64,000 nucleotides of DNA from Bradyrhizobium canariense (lineage in GTDB: Bacteria > Pseudomonadota > Alphaproteobacteria > Rhizobiales > Xanthobacteraceae). This document shows positions 32,321-40,050 of the stretch, piece by piece. The stretch spans positions 6,165,001 to 6,229,000 of the forward strand of contig NZ_LT629750.1 in assembly GCF_900105125.1 (NCBI RefSeq). Direction: 5' to 3'. A program made the position numbers and the translations under genes. The notes below the pieces were generated by a model. It was not told the origin of the DNA and made no database searches. It saw only the letters and a list, made by a program, of their open reading frames with translations. The number at the start of each line of letters is the position of its first letter. Position 1 is the first letter of the stretch.

Positions 32321-32737
32321 ATGCGATTCATGGTGATTGTGAAAGCCAGCAAGGATAGCGAGGCCGGCGCGATGCCGAGTACGGAATTGCTGACCGCGAT
32401 GGGCAAGTTCAACGAGGAAATGGTGAAAGCCGGCGTGATGCAGGCGGGCGAAGGCCTGCATCCGACCTCGCGGGGCGCGCGGGTCAGATATTCCGGTGGG
32501 CAGAGCGCGGTGAGCCGTGGGCCGTTCAGCCTGACCAATGATCTGGTCTCCGGCTTCTGGATGATCCAGACCAAATCGCTCGAGGAGGCGATCGACTGGA
32601 TGAAGCGCACGCCGTTCGATGGCGGGGCCGAAATCGAAATCCGGCAGGTTTTCTCGGCAGAGGATTTCGGCGAAGCGCTGACGCCCGAGCTGCGCGAGCA
32701 GGAGGCGCGGCTCCGCGCCCAGACTGCGAAGAAATAA
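32321..32737 (+). CDS. YCII/DGPF-family protein
   Basis: 138 residues, start after CGGAGAGTGACG. MRFMVIVKASKDSEAGAMPS, then GARVRYSGGQSAVSRGPFSL, is the YCII-related fold with the DGPF loop changed to RGPF. It is followed 49 bp later by a clear DGPF paralogue. No ECF sigma gene is adjacent, unlike the copy at 23188. Confidence 0.88.
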   Translation: MRFMVIVKASKDSEAGAMPSTELLTAMGKFNEEMVKAGVMQAGEGLHPTSRGARVRYSGGQSAVSRGPFSLTNDLVSGFWMIQTKSLEEAIDWMKRTPFDGGAEIEIRQVFSAEDFGEALTPELREQEARLRAQTAKK

Positions 32738-32786
32738 CGCGAAGAATAACCGGCCCCCAACCATCTGCAAACAGGACCAGACGACG

Positions 32787-33206
32787 ATGCGATTCATGAT
32801 GCTGATGATTCCAAGAGGCTATGAGACGGCGGAGGCGGGCACCATGCCTTCCGCGGAAGCGGTCGCCGCCATGATGAAATATAACGAGGCATTGAAGGAC
32901 GCGGGCGTCCTGATCACGCTCGACGGCCTGCATCCGCCATCCATGGGCGCGCGGGTTTCGTTTGCCGATGGCAAGCCCCTCGTGACCGACGGCCCCTTTA
33001 CCGAGGCCAAGGAGGTGCTCGGCGGTTACTGGATGATCGACGTGTCGTCACGCGACGAGGCGATCGCCTGGGCGAAGCGGTGTCCGGCCTCCAACAACGA
33101 GATCATTGAAATCCGCCAGGTGCAGGAAATGTCGGAATTCCCTCCCGACGTTCAGAAGGCGGCGGCCGGGTTCACCGAACTGCAGGGTAATTCCACGGCG
33201 CGCTAA
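32787..33206 (+). CDS. YCII/DGPF-family protein (paralogue)
   Basis: 139 residues with MRFMMLMIPRGYETAEAG and the DGPF loop intact (LVTDGPFTEAKEVLGGYWMI). It is similar throughout to the preceding gene, so the two probably arose by tandem duplication. Likely co-transcribed with it. Biochemical role unknown. Confidence 0.88.
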   Translation: MRFMMLMIPRGYETAEAGTMPSAEAVAAMMKYNEALKDAGVLITLDGLHPPSMGARVSFADGKPLVTDGPFTEAKEVLGGYWMIDVSSRDEAIAWAKRCPASNNEIIEIRQVQEMSEFPPDVQKAAAGFTELQGNSTAR

Positions 33207-33262
33207 TCATGACGGGTTCCCGCCGCCTGACGTGGCGATGCTAGTGACCTTTGCGGCCGGCT

Positions 33263-33283
33263 CATGTAAAAGCCATTTACATG
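33263..33283. promoter_or_regulatory. TetR operator, site 1
   Basis: CATGTAAA-AGCCA-TTTACATG is a perfect inverted repeat whose right arm contains the ATG of the tetR gene. The same ATGTAAA-N5-TTTACAT motif recurs at 34069-34087. Confidence 0.75.
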
Positions 33284-34003
33284 AGCTGGAGCAAAGATCC
33301 GGGCCGCGCCGAGCGCGGCTACCATCACGGCAATCTGAAAGAGGCGCTGCTACAGGCAGCACTCGATCTGATCGCGAAGAAGGGCCCCGCCGGGTTCACC
33401 TTCGCGGACGCCGCGCGGCTGGCCGGCGTCAGCCCAGCGGCACCTTACCGGCATTTTCGCGATCGCGACGAGTTGTTGTCGAGTATCGCGCAGCGCGGCT
33501 TCGAACAGTTCGAGGCGATGCTGACCAGCGCCTGGGATGACGGGCGTCCGGACACCGTCACGGCGTTCGAGCGGGTCGGCAAGGCCTATCTCGCTTTCGC
33601 CCGCGAAGAGCCGGCGTTCTATTCGGCGATGTTCGAATCCGGGCTTCCTGTCGACCTTAATCCGGCGCTGCTTGCAGCGAGTGAGCGCGCGTTCGCGGTG
33701 ATCCGGGCAGCGGCGGAGCGCCTCGCTGCGCTGGCGCCACCCGGCACGCCGCGGCCGCCGGCCATGATGATGGCGCTGCACATCTGGTCGATGTCGCATG
33801 GCGTGGCGTCGCTGTTCGCGCGCGGCGATGCGGCGCGACGCAAGCTGCCGATGTCGGCGGAGGATCTGCTCGAAGCCGAGGTGTTGATCTATCTGCGCGG
33901 TCTCGGCTTCCAGACCGGCGGCAGAACGGCCGAGCCAAAAGACCCGGCCGATCAAAAATCCGCCGCTGCTCCTGTTGCGGGCCCTTGGGGCACCCCAAAA
34001 TAA
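33281..34003 (+). CDS. TetR/AcrR-family regulator (controls itself and the DUF2852 gene)
   Basis: 240 residues from the ATG inside operator site 1. HTH: RGYHHGNLKEALLQAALDLI, then FTFADAARLAGVSPAAPYRH, FRDRDELL. The C-terminal domain is TetR_C-like (AMMMALHIWSMSHGVASLFA). Identical operator motifs lie over its own start and over the promoter of the downstream DUF2852 gene, so it probably represses both. Confidence 0.9.
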   Translation: MSWSKDPGRAERGYHHGNLKEALLQAALDLIAKKGPAGFTFADAARLAGVSPAAPYRHFRDRDELLSSIAQRGFEQFEAMLTSAWDDGRPDTVTAFERVGKAYLAFAREEPAFYSAMFESGLPVDLNPALLAASERAFAVIRAAAERLAALAPPGTPRPPAMMMALHIWSMSHGVASLFARGDAARRKLPMSAEDLLEAEVLIYLRGLGFQTGGRTAEPKDPADQKSAAAPVAGPWGTPK

Positions 34004-34041
34004 ATCTGAAAATAAATGCCGGAGCGCCGCTTGCGCCCGGC

Positions 34042-34069
34042 TTGACAAAAACTCGGGATGGTTTAGGTA
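34042..34069 (+). promoter_or_regulatory. Promoter of the DUF2852 gene
   Basis: TTGACA (34042-34047) is a perfect -35, followed after 16 bp by TAGGTA as a weak -10. Operator site 2 begins at its downstream edge, so repressor binding would block transcription. Confidence 0.55.
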
Positions 34070-34087
34070 TGTAAATGTTATTTACAT
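34069..34087. promoter_or_regulatory. TetR operator, site 2
   Basis: ATGTAAAT-GTT-ATTTACAT, a perfect palindrome with the same ATGTAAA-N5-TTTACAT spacing as site 1, covering the expected transcription start of the DUF2852 gene. Confidence 0.75.
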
Positions 34088-34120
34088 TCACAACGGCGTG
34101 ATGCCGTCATGGAGAGGGAA

Positions 34121-34597
34121 ATGGCCTACACCGCAGATGTCCATCGATGGCGCGGCCCCGCAGAGGAACCCTACCGGCCGCCGCATATGCACGTGCACCC
34201 CGGTCTGGTGATCGCGACGATTCTCGGCTTCCTGTTCTGGTGGCCGGTCGGACTTGCCTTCCTCTTTTTCACACTCAGGAGCACGAAAATGGGTTGCTGG
34301 AGTCATCAGGATCGCTGGCAGAATAAAATGGAGCGGATGCAGTACAAGATGGAGCGGATGCGCGACCATATGGAGCGGCGAGGCTTCGGCTTCCGAGGGT
34401 TTGGCCCGCCCTCGAGCGGCAACCGCGCCTTCGACGAATACCGCATGGAAACCCTGCGGCGTCTCGAGGAGGAGCAGACCGAATTCAAGGATTTCCTGGA
34501 TCGCCTGCGTCACGCCAAGGACAAGGAAGAGTTCGACCAGTTCATGGCGCAGCACCGCCCGCGCCCGACCCCGCCGAACGATCAGCCGCAGAACTAA
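34121..34597 (+). CDS. DUF2852 membrane protein
   Basis: 158 residues; the ATG at 34121 follows GGAGAGGGAA. One strong membrane segment (VIATILGFLFWWPVGLAFLF) is followed by a charged cytoplasmic part with repeated DRWQNKMERMQYKMERMRDH and FDEYRMETLRRLEEEQTEF helices, likely a coiled coil. Matches DUF2852, an alphaproteobacterial family without known function. Likely induced through the adjacent TetR repressor. A strong terminator follows. Confidence 0.85.
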   Translation: MAYTADVHRWRGPAEEPYRPPHMHVHPGLVIATILGFLFWWPVGLAFLFFTLRSTKMGCWSHQDRWQNKMERMQYKMERMRDHMERRGFGFRGFGPPSSGNRAFDEYRMETLRRLEEEQTEFKDFLDRLRHAKDKEEFDQFMAQHRPRPTPPNDQPQN

Positions 34598-34660
34598 GAC
34601 TTAAGTCCCAGAGCTGAAGCCCTCAGGCGGAATGCCCCCATAAAGCCTGACGGCGACACC

Positions 34661-34699
34661 GCCGCCCATCTGCGAAAGCAGCTGGGCGGCTTTGTTTTT
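34661..34699 (+). terminator. Rho-independent terminator after the DUF2852 gene
   Basis: GCCGCCCA-t-CTGC-GAAA-GCAG-c-TGGGCGGC forms a 12-bp stem with one mismatch and a GAAA tetraloop, followed by TTTGTTTTT. Confidence 0.9.
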
Positions 34700-34993
34700 G
34701 GGGCTCTGGACCCCCTTGATCGGGCGGGCCCCGCTGCCCCCTTTTGACGCAGCCAAAATACCCTGTGGTAACTCGGTCTTAACCATGATTAGCGTCTGGT
34801 TAGAGGCGTAAAGACGCGCTGACAGCCCTTGTTTTGACATGTTGGCGGGGGATGCAGGCCTCGGCTTCGGACGGGCCTCCCATGCGACACAACAAGGCTC
34901 TCGCGCTGCGCTTTCCCGCGCACCTGACGCGCGGCTGTGGAACCGGCAGCCATTTGCTCCCGGGGATTTTGGGACGTTGAGAGGATACCGATC
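34700..34993. other. Upstream region of the tol operon
   Basis: About 290 bp between the terminator and tolQ. A TTGACA at 34834 has no matching -10 at the normal distance. No gene is supported. It should contain the tolQRAB promoter. Confidence 0.4.
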
Positions 34994-35707
34994 ATGAATC
35001 CGGCCGACGTGGCTCAGTCAGCCTTGCCAATGGCGTCTAGCGACGTATCGCTGATCGCACTGTTTTTGCAGGCCGCCTGGATCGTCAAGGTGGTGATGTT
35101 GGGGCTGCTTGCCTGCTCCGTATGGGTCTGGGCGATCGCGATCGACAAGATCTTCCTGTATGCGCGCACCAAGCGTGCCATGGACCGCTTTGAGCAGGCG
35201 TTCTGGTCCGGGCAGTCGATCGAGGAACTCTATCGCGCGCTGTCGGCCAAGCCGACGCAATCGATGGCGGCCTGTTTTGTCGCAGCGATGCGGGAATGGA
35301 AACGTTCGTTCGAAAGCCAGGCCCGATCCTTTGCCGGGCTTCAGATGCGGATCGAGAAGGTGATGAACGTGTCGATCGCCCGCGAAATCGAGCGACTGGA
35401 ACGCCGCCTGCTGGTGCTGGCGACCGTCGGTTCCGCGGGGCCGTTCGTCGGACTGTTCGGCACGGTCTGGGGCATCATGTCGAGCTTCCAGTCGATCGCC
35501 GCCTCCAAGAACACCTCGCTGGCGGTGGTGGCGCCCGGCATCGCCGAAGCGCTGTTTGCCACCGCAATCGGCCTTATCGCCGCCATCCCGGCGACTATTT
35601 TCTACAATAAGTTCACGTCCGAGGTAAACCGGCAGGCCCAGCGGCTCGAGGGGTTCGCCGACGAATTTTCAGCGATCCTGTCGCGCCAGATCGACGAGCG
35701 GGCGTGA
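34994..35707 (+). CDS. tolQ: TolQ, inner-membrane proton-channel subunit of Tol-Pal
   Basis: 237 residues, MotA/TolQ/ExbB family, which with TolR forms the proton-driven motor that energises TolA for outer-membrane constriction at division. Three membrane segments: ALFLQAAWIVKVVMLGLLAC near residue 22, and a pair after the cytoplasmic loop (LVLATVGSAGPFVGLFGTVW, ALFATAIGLIAAIPATIFYN). Conserved GLFGTVWGIM and the TAIGL motif are present. First gene of tolQ-R-A-B. Confidence 0.97.
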   Translation: MNPADVAQSALPMASSDVSLIALFLQAAWIVKVVMLGLLACSVWVWAIAIDKIFLYARTKRAMDRFEQAFWSGQSIEELYRALSAKPTQSMAACFVAAMREWKRSFESQARSFAGLQMRIEKVMNVSIAREIERLERRLLVLATVGSAGPFVGLFGTVWGIMSSFQSIAASKNTSLAVVAPGIAEALFATAIGLIAAIPATIFYNKFTSEVNRQAQRLEGFADEFSAILSRQIDERA

Positions 35708-35744
35708 GGGACGGTATAATCATGAGCATCGTGAGCACCAGATC

Positions 35745-36191
<447 letters not shown>

Positions 36192-36195
36192 GAGC

Positions 36196-37137
36196 GTGAA
36201 GGTGAAGGTCGACAAGACACTTGTTGCGTCTGTGGCCCTGCACGTTCTCGTGATCGGGTGGGGACTGGTGTCGTTCTCGTCCAAAGCCCTCGAATCCATG
36301 CCGGAAGAATCCTTGCCGGTTGACATCGTTTCCGCCGATCAGCTTGCCCATGTCATGGCCGGCGCGAAGACCGGCAAAAAGGAAAACCCGAAACCGCTGG
36401 TGGAGAAGGTCGCCGAAGCCAAGCCGGTGGACGATGAGGCGGTCGGCAAGATCAGCGACAAACCGCCGGTCGTGACCGACACCGCGCCGCCGCCGCAGCC
36501 GAAGCCGGTGGAAAAGCCGGTCGAGAAAAAACCGGATCCGCCGAAGCCGGTCGCCGAGAGCAAGCCCAAGGAAGAACCGAAGCCGATCGAGAAAAAGCCG
36601 GATCCGCCCAAGGTCGATCCGATCGCGGAAGCCTTGAAGAAAGAAGAGAAGAAGCCGCCGCCGAAGCCGCAAACCCAGGCCGCGACGCCACCGCCGCAAC
36701 CGACCAAGCCGAAGGAACGGACCTTCGATCAGACCAAGATCGCAGCGCTGCTCGACAAGCGCGATCCGACGCGTCAGGCGGTGACCGGCGACGCGCTGAA
36801 TTCCAATGCCGCGCTCGGACTTTCCAAGGGCAAGGCTGCCGACAATTCCGCGACGTGGGGCGCGATGTTCCAGTCGCAGGTCGAGCGCTGCTGGAAGAAG
36901 CCGTACGGTGGTATCGAGAGTCAGAACCCCGAGGCTGCTTTTGAGATCAAGCTGAAACGCGATGGCACGCTGGAAGCGCCGCCGGTTCCGGAAGGAAGCC
37001 CGGCTACGCCCTATCTTCGCGTTTATCAGGAGAGTGCCTTGCGCGCGATTATCGAATGTCAGCCCTATAGTTTGCCCGCAGCCTATTTCGATGAGTGGAA
37101 ATATTTCGCGCCGGTATTCACCGAGCGAAGGACTTGA
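36196..37137 (+). CDS. tolA: TolA, periplasm-spanning energy transducer
   Basis: 313 residues from a GTG four bases after tolR. N-terminal membrane helix (LVASVALHVLVIGWGLVSF), a long Pro/Lys/Glu-rich extended region (about 80-180, many KPDPPK and PKP repeats) and a C-terminal TonB-like domain (NSATWGAMFQSQVERCWKKP ... AFEIKLKRDGTLEAPPV). Links the TolQR motor to TolB/Pal. The Pro-rich spacer replaces the Ala/Lys helix of enterobacterial TolA, as usual in alphaproteobacteria. Confidence 0.95.
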   Translation: MKVKVDKTLVASVALHVLVIGWGLVSFSSKALESMPEESLPVDIVSADQLAHVMAGAKTGKKENPKPLVEKVAEAKPVDDEAVGKISDKPPVVTDTAPPPQPKPVEKPVEKKPDPPKPVAESKPKEEPKPIEKKPDPPKVDPIAEALKKEEKKPPPKPQTQAATPPPQPTKPKERTFDQTKIAALLDKRDPTRQAVTGDALNSNAALGLSKGKAADNSATWGAMFQSQVERCWKKPYGGIESQNPEAAFEIKLKRDGTLEAPPVPEGSPATPYLRVYQESALRAIIECQPYSLPAAYFDEWKYFAPVFTERRT

Positions 37138-37188
37138 ATGCAGCCGCCCGTCGGCGGCGCGGAAACGTGAAACGAAGCTCGTGAGCAG

Positions 37189-38547
37189 ATGACCCACAAA
37201 GATGGATTGCGTAAGATGATGTTCCGCCCGAGCCGACGACAGATCATTTCAGGAATGGCCTCGCTGGGCGTGCTGGCAGGCAGCGGCGCCCGCAACGCCT
37301 TCGCCCAGAAGCGCATCATCGTGCCCGAAGGCGAATTCCAGCCGTTGCCGATCGCGATTCCGAACTTCGTGGCGGGAACGCCATCGGACGGCGATGTCGG
37401 CGCCAATGTCACGCAGGTCATCACCAACAATCTCAAGCGCAGCGGGCTGTTTGTGCCGATCGATCAGGCCGCTTTCATCGAGCGGATCACCAACATCGAC
37501 ACCGCACCGCAATTCCAGAACTGGAAAACCATCAACGCGCAGGCGCTGGTGACTGGCCGGATGACCCGCCAGGGCGACGGACGTCTGAAAGCGGAATTCC
37601 GCCTGTGGGACGTGGCCACCGGCCAGCAGCTCACTGGCCAGCAATATTTCACCTCGCCGGAATACTGGCGCCGCATCGCCCATATCATTTCCGACCAGAT
37701 CTATGAGCGGCTGACCGGCGAGAAAGGCTATTTCGACACCCGCATCGTGTTCGTCGATGAAACCGGATCCGCGCAGCATCGGGTCAAGCGGCTGGCGCTG
37801 ATGGATCAGGACGGCGCCAACGTTCGCTATTTGACGCGCGGCAGCGACCTCGTGCTGACGCCCCGGTTCTCTCCGTCGACCCAGGAAATCACCTATATGG
37901 AATTCGGCCAAGGCGATCCGCGGGTCTATCTGCTCAATATCGAGACCGGGCAGCGCGAGATCGTCGGCAATTTTCCCGGCATGTCGTTCTCGCCGCGATT
38001 TTCGCCGGACGGCCAGCGCGTCATCATGAGCCTGCAGCAGGGCGGCAATTCGAATCTGTTCGTGCTGGATCTGCGTTCGAAAGCGACCACGCGGCTGACC
38101 GATACGCCGGCGATCGACACCTCGCCGTCTTATGCGCCGGACGGCACGCGCCTGTGTTTCGAATCCGATCGCGGCGGCAAGCCGCAGATCTATATCATGC
38201 CGGCGACCGGCGGCCCCGCGCAGCGCATCTCGTTCGGTGACGGCACCTATTCGACTCCGGTCTGGTCGCCGCGCGGCGACTACATCGCCTTCACCAAACA
38301 GGGCGGTGGACAGTTTGCCATCGGCATCATGAAGCCCGACGGATCGGGTGAACGCATCCTCACGTCCGGTTTCCACAACGAAGGACCGACCTTTGCGCCG
38401 AATGGCCGCGTCGTGATGTTCTTCCGCGATCCCGGCGGCGAGGAGGGACCCTCGCTATTCACCATCGACATTTCCGGACGCACCGAACAACGGGTCCCAA
38501 CCCCGAGCTTCGCGTCCGATCCGGCATGGTCGCCGCTGCTGTCGTAG
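37189..38547 (+). CDS. tolB: TolB, periplasmic beta-propeller of Tol-Pal
   Basis: 452 residues. Signal sequence with a twin-Arg-like [21 protein letters not shown]-terminal domain ([20 protein letters not shown] ... [13 protein letters not shown]) and a C-terminal WD40-like propeller with repeated 'SPSFAPDG' motifs ([50 protein letters not shown]). Binds Pal and TolA. An alternative start nine codons on (MMFRPSRRQ) is possible. Unusually, pal is not next; 5 kb of other genes intervene. Confidence 0.95.
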   Translation: MTHKDGLRKMMFRPSRRQIISGMASLGVLAGSGARNAFAQKRIIVPEGEFQPLPIAIPNFVAGTPSDGDVGANVTQVITNNLKRSGLFVPIDQAAFIERITNIDTAPQFQNWKTINAQALVTGRMTRQGDGRLKAEFRLWDVATGQQLTGQQYFTSPEYWRRIAHIISDQIYERLTGEKGYFDTRIVFVDETGSAQHRVKRLALMDQDGANVRYLTRGSDLVLTPRFSPSTQEITYMEFGQGDPRVYLLNIETGQREIVGNFPGMSFSPRFSPDGQRVIMSLQQGGNSNLFVLDLRSKATTRLTDTPAIDTSPSYAPDGTRLCFESDRGGKPQIYIMPATGGPAQRISFGDGTYSTPVWSPRGDYIAFTKQGGGQFAIGIMKPDGSGERILTSGFHNEGPTFAPNGRVVMFFRDPGGEEGPSLFTIDISGRTEQRVPTPSFASDPAWSPLLS

Positions 38548-38591
38548 CGCCGCCGATCGACAAAACGCTTCGCTGATCGACCGGGGCGGGC

Positions 38592-39575
38592 TTATGTCGT
38601 GGAGCCCGCTACCTCGGTATGAGGAGCCGCCGCGCAATCCCGCACCAGCCCGCTGAAATAGCCATATGTCACGTGGGCGATTTTCGGATAGGGATCTCGC
38701 GCCATCAACAGTCGATGAAGTTCCGCGAGCCGGAAGCAAGGTACGCCGGGGAACAGATGGTGTTCGAGATGGTAGTTCAGCCCCCAGGGGGCGATCAGCC
38801 AGCGCTCCCAGAACGGCGCCACAACGGTACGGCTTTCGGTCAACACGTTCTCGTGCTCCACCGCGTAATGCTCAGCGACGCTGCGGATATATCGAATGGC
38901 TAAAAACACCGTCATCAGCGGGACGATCCAGTAAAGCAGAATGAGCTTCCAGAACCCCAATACGATCGATGCAACCAAAAGCGCCGCAAAGAAGAACAGT
39001 CGCGCACGGGCCACGGCGGCTGCGATGTCGCGCGTCTCCTTGTTGTTGTGAAATCCTGTTACCGCGGTGATGCTCTTGAGGCCCGATAGATACTTCATGG
39101 TGCGCAACAGCACGCTGCCGGGCGCCGCCGGAAATTCATACTCCTTCAGCCCGAGATTTCGTCGCCAGTCGGGATCATTTTCGCTGTTCAACTCGCGATG
39201 ATGCGCGAAGTGCGTGTTGCGATAGCCCGCCATCGAGGCCGATGTTGGCAGCGCTATGATCTCTCCGACGAAGTCGTTGAGCTGTCGATTGGCATAGCCG
39301 CGATAATGAGCGGCATCGTGCATGAGCGCCCCCAGCCCGTTAATCCGCGAGCCGATGACGATGACGGCGAGCGCGTATATTAATGGATTCCACCAGGTCT
39401 CGCTGATCCAGACCGCGGCAGCGATAAGGCTGAACTCAAGCACCGCGGCCGCGGTAAATTTCACGCTGTCGATTTGCGAGAGGTTGCGAATTTCTTCCTT
39501 TGAAAGAAGGCGCGGAATGTCCCGCAGACAGGAATCGCCCAATTTTGCTGAGCGAGCCACAACCGCATCTGTCAT
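38592..39575 (-). CDS. Membrane fatty-acid desaturase
   Basis: 327 residues from the ATG preceded by AGGAGAG. The three di-iron histidine boxes are intact: HDAAH (86-90), HFAHH (122-126) and HLEHH (269-273), within a multi-span membrane protein. Belongs to the FA_desaturase family; it may act on acyl chains, sterols or carotenoid-like substrates. Runs against the tol genes and lies between tolB and pal. Substrate not determinable here. Confidence 0.9.
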   Translation of the reverse strand: MTDAVVARSAKLGDSCLRDIPRLLSKEEIRNLSQIDSVKFTAAAVLEFSLIAAAVWISETWWNPLIYALAVIVIGSRINGLGALMHDAAHYRGYANRQLNDFVGEIIALPTSASMAGYRNTHFAHHRELNSENDPDWRRNLGLKEYEFPAAPGSVLLRTMKYLSGLKSITAVTGFHNNKETRDIAAAVARARLFFFAALLVASIVLGFWKLILLYWIVPLMTVFLAIRYIRSVAEHYAVEHENVLTESRTVVAPFWERWLIAPWGLNYHLEHHLFPGVPCFRLAELHRLLMARDPYPKIAHVTYGYFSGLVRDCAAAPHTEVAGSTT

Positions 39576-40050
39576 CGGTACTCTCCTGAACGCAACCTTA
39601 CTTAACGGATAGCTATCGTTTATCGAGCGATTTACCAAGGCATGTTAACCCGAAATTAAGGTCAAATCTTAATCCGTGGTTAAGATTGGCGCCCGGCGAC
39701 GGCGGATCTGCAGCGAAAGCGCGTGGAAATGTTCCTTGGTGACCCGCCTTGGCAGCGCGGAATACTCGCCGTTCGCCGCCACATCAGGGACCCCGCGAAC
39801 GGCGCGTTCGAGCGCCGGTTCGCGCGTCCTGCCCGCCGGGATGGCTGCGGTTGTCACAACACCGGCAATGTCCGTCCGGTGGTGACCGAGAACTCATCTT
39901 GTTATCGGCAAAGTTTGCCTACCGCACTGATTTACCAAACAGAATTTCGTCTTGCGTTGTGAAAGACAACGTCCTGCTAACGATGTTCCCTCAGAAAGAC
40001 TTCATATGCGACGGGTAAAAGTACGAGCCTGAAAAGGACGTTCATCGCTA
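39576..40050. other. Divergent intergenic region between desaturase and GGDEF-EAL genes
   Basis: About 475 bp. Holds a perfect inverted repeat AATCTTAA-TCCGTGG-TTAAGATT (39665-39687), a good candidate operator for the desaturase. Short frames over 39670-39960 have no recognisable motif. Both flanking promoters must lie here. Confidence 0.5.
39665..39687. promoter_or_regulatory. Inverted repeat upstream of the desaturase gene
   Basis: AATCTTAA and TTAAGATT are perfectly complementary around a 7-base centre, about 90 bp before the desaturase start. Could be an operator; no T-run follows, so it is not a terminator. Confidence 0.45.

Noticed and set aside
34601..34840. 79-codon minus-strand frame upstream of tolQ
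   Set aside because: It runs through the strong terminator stem after the DUF2852 gene and has no motif.
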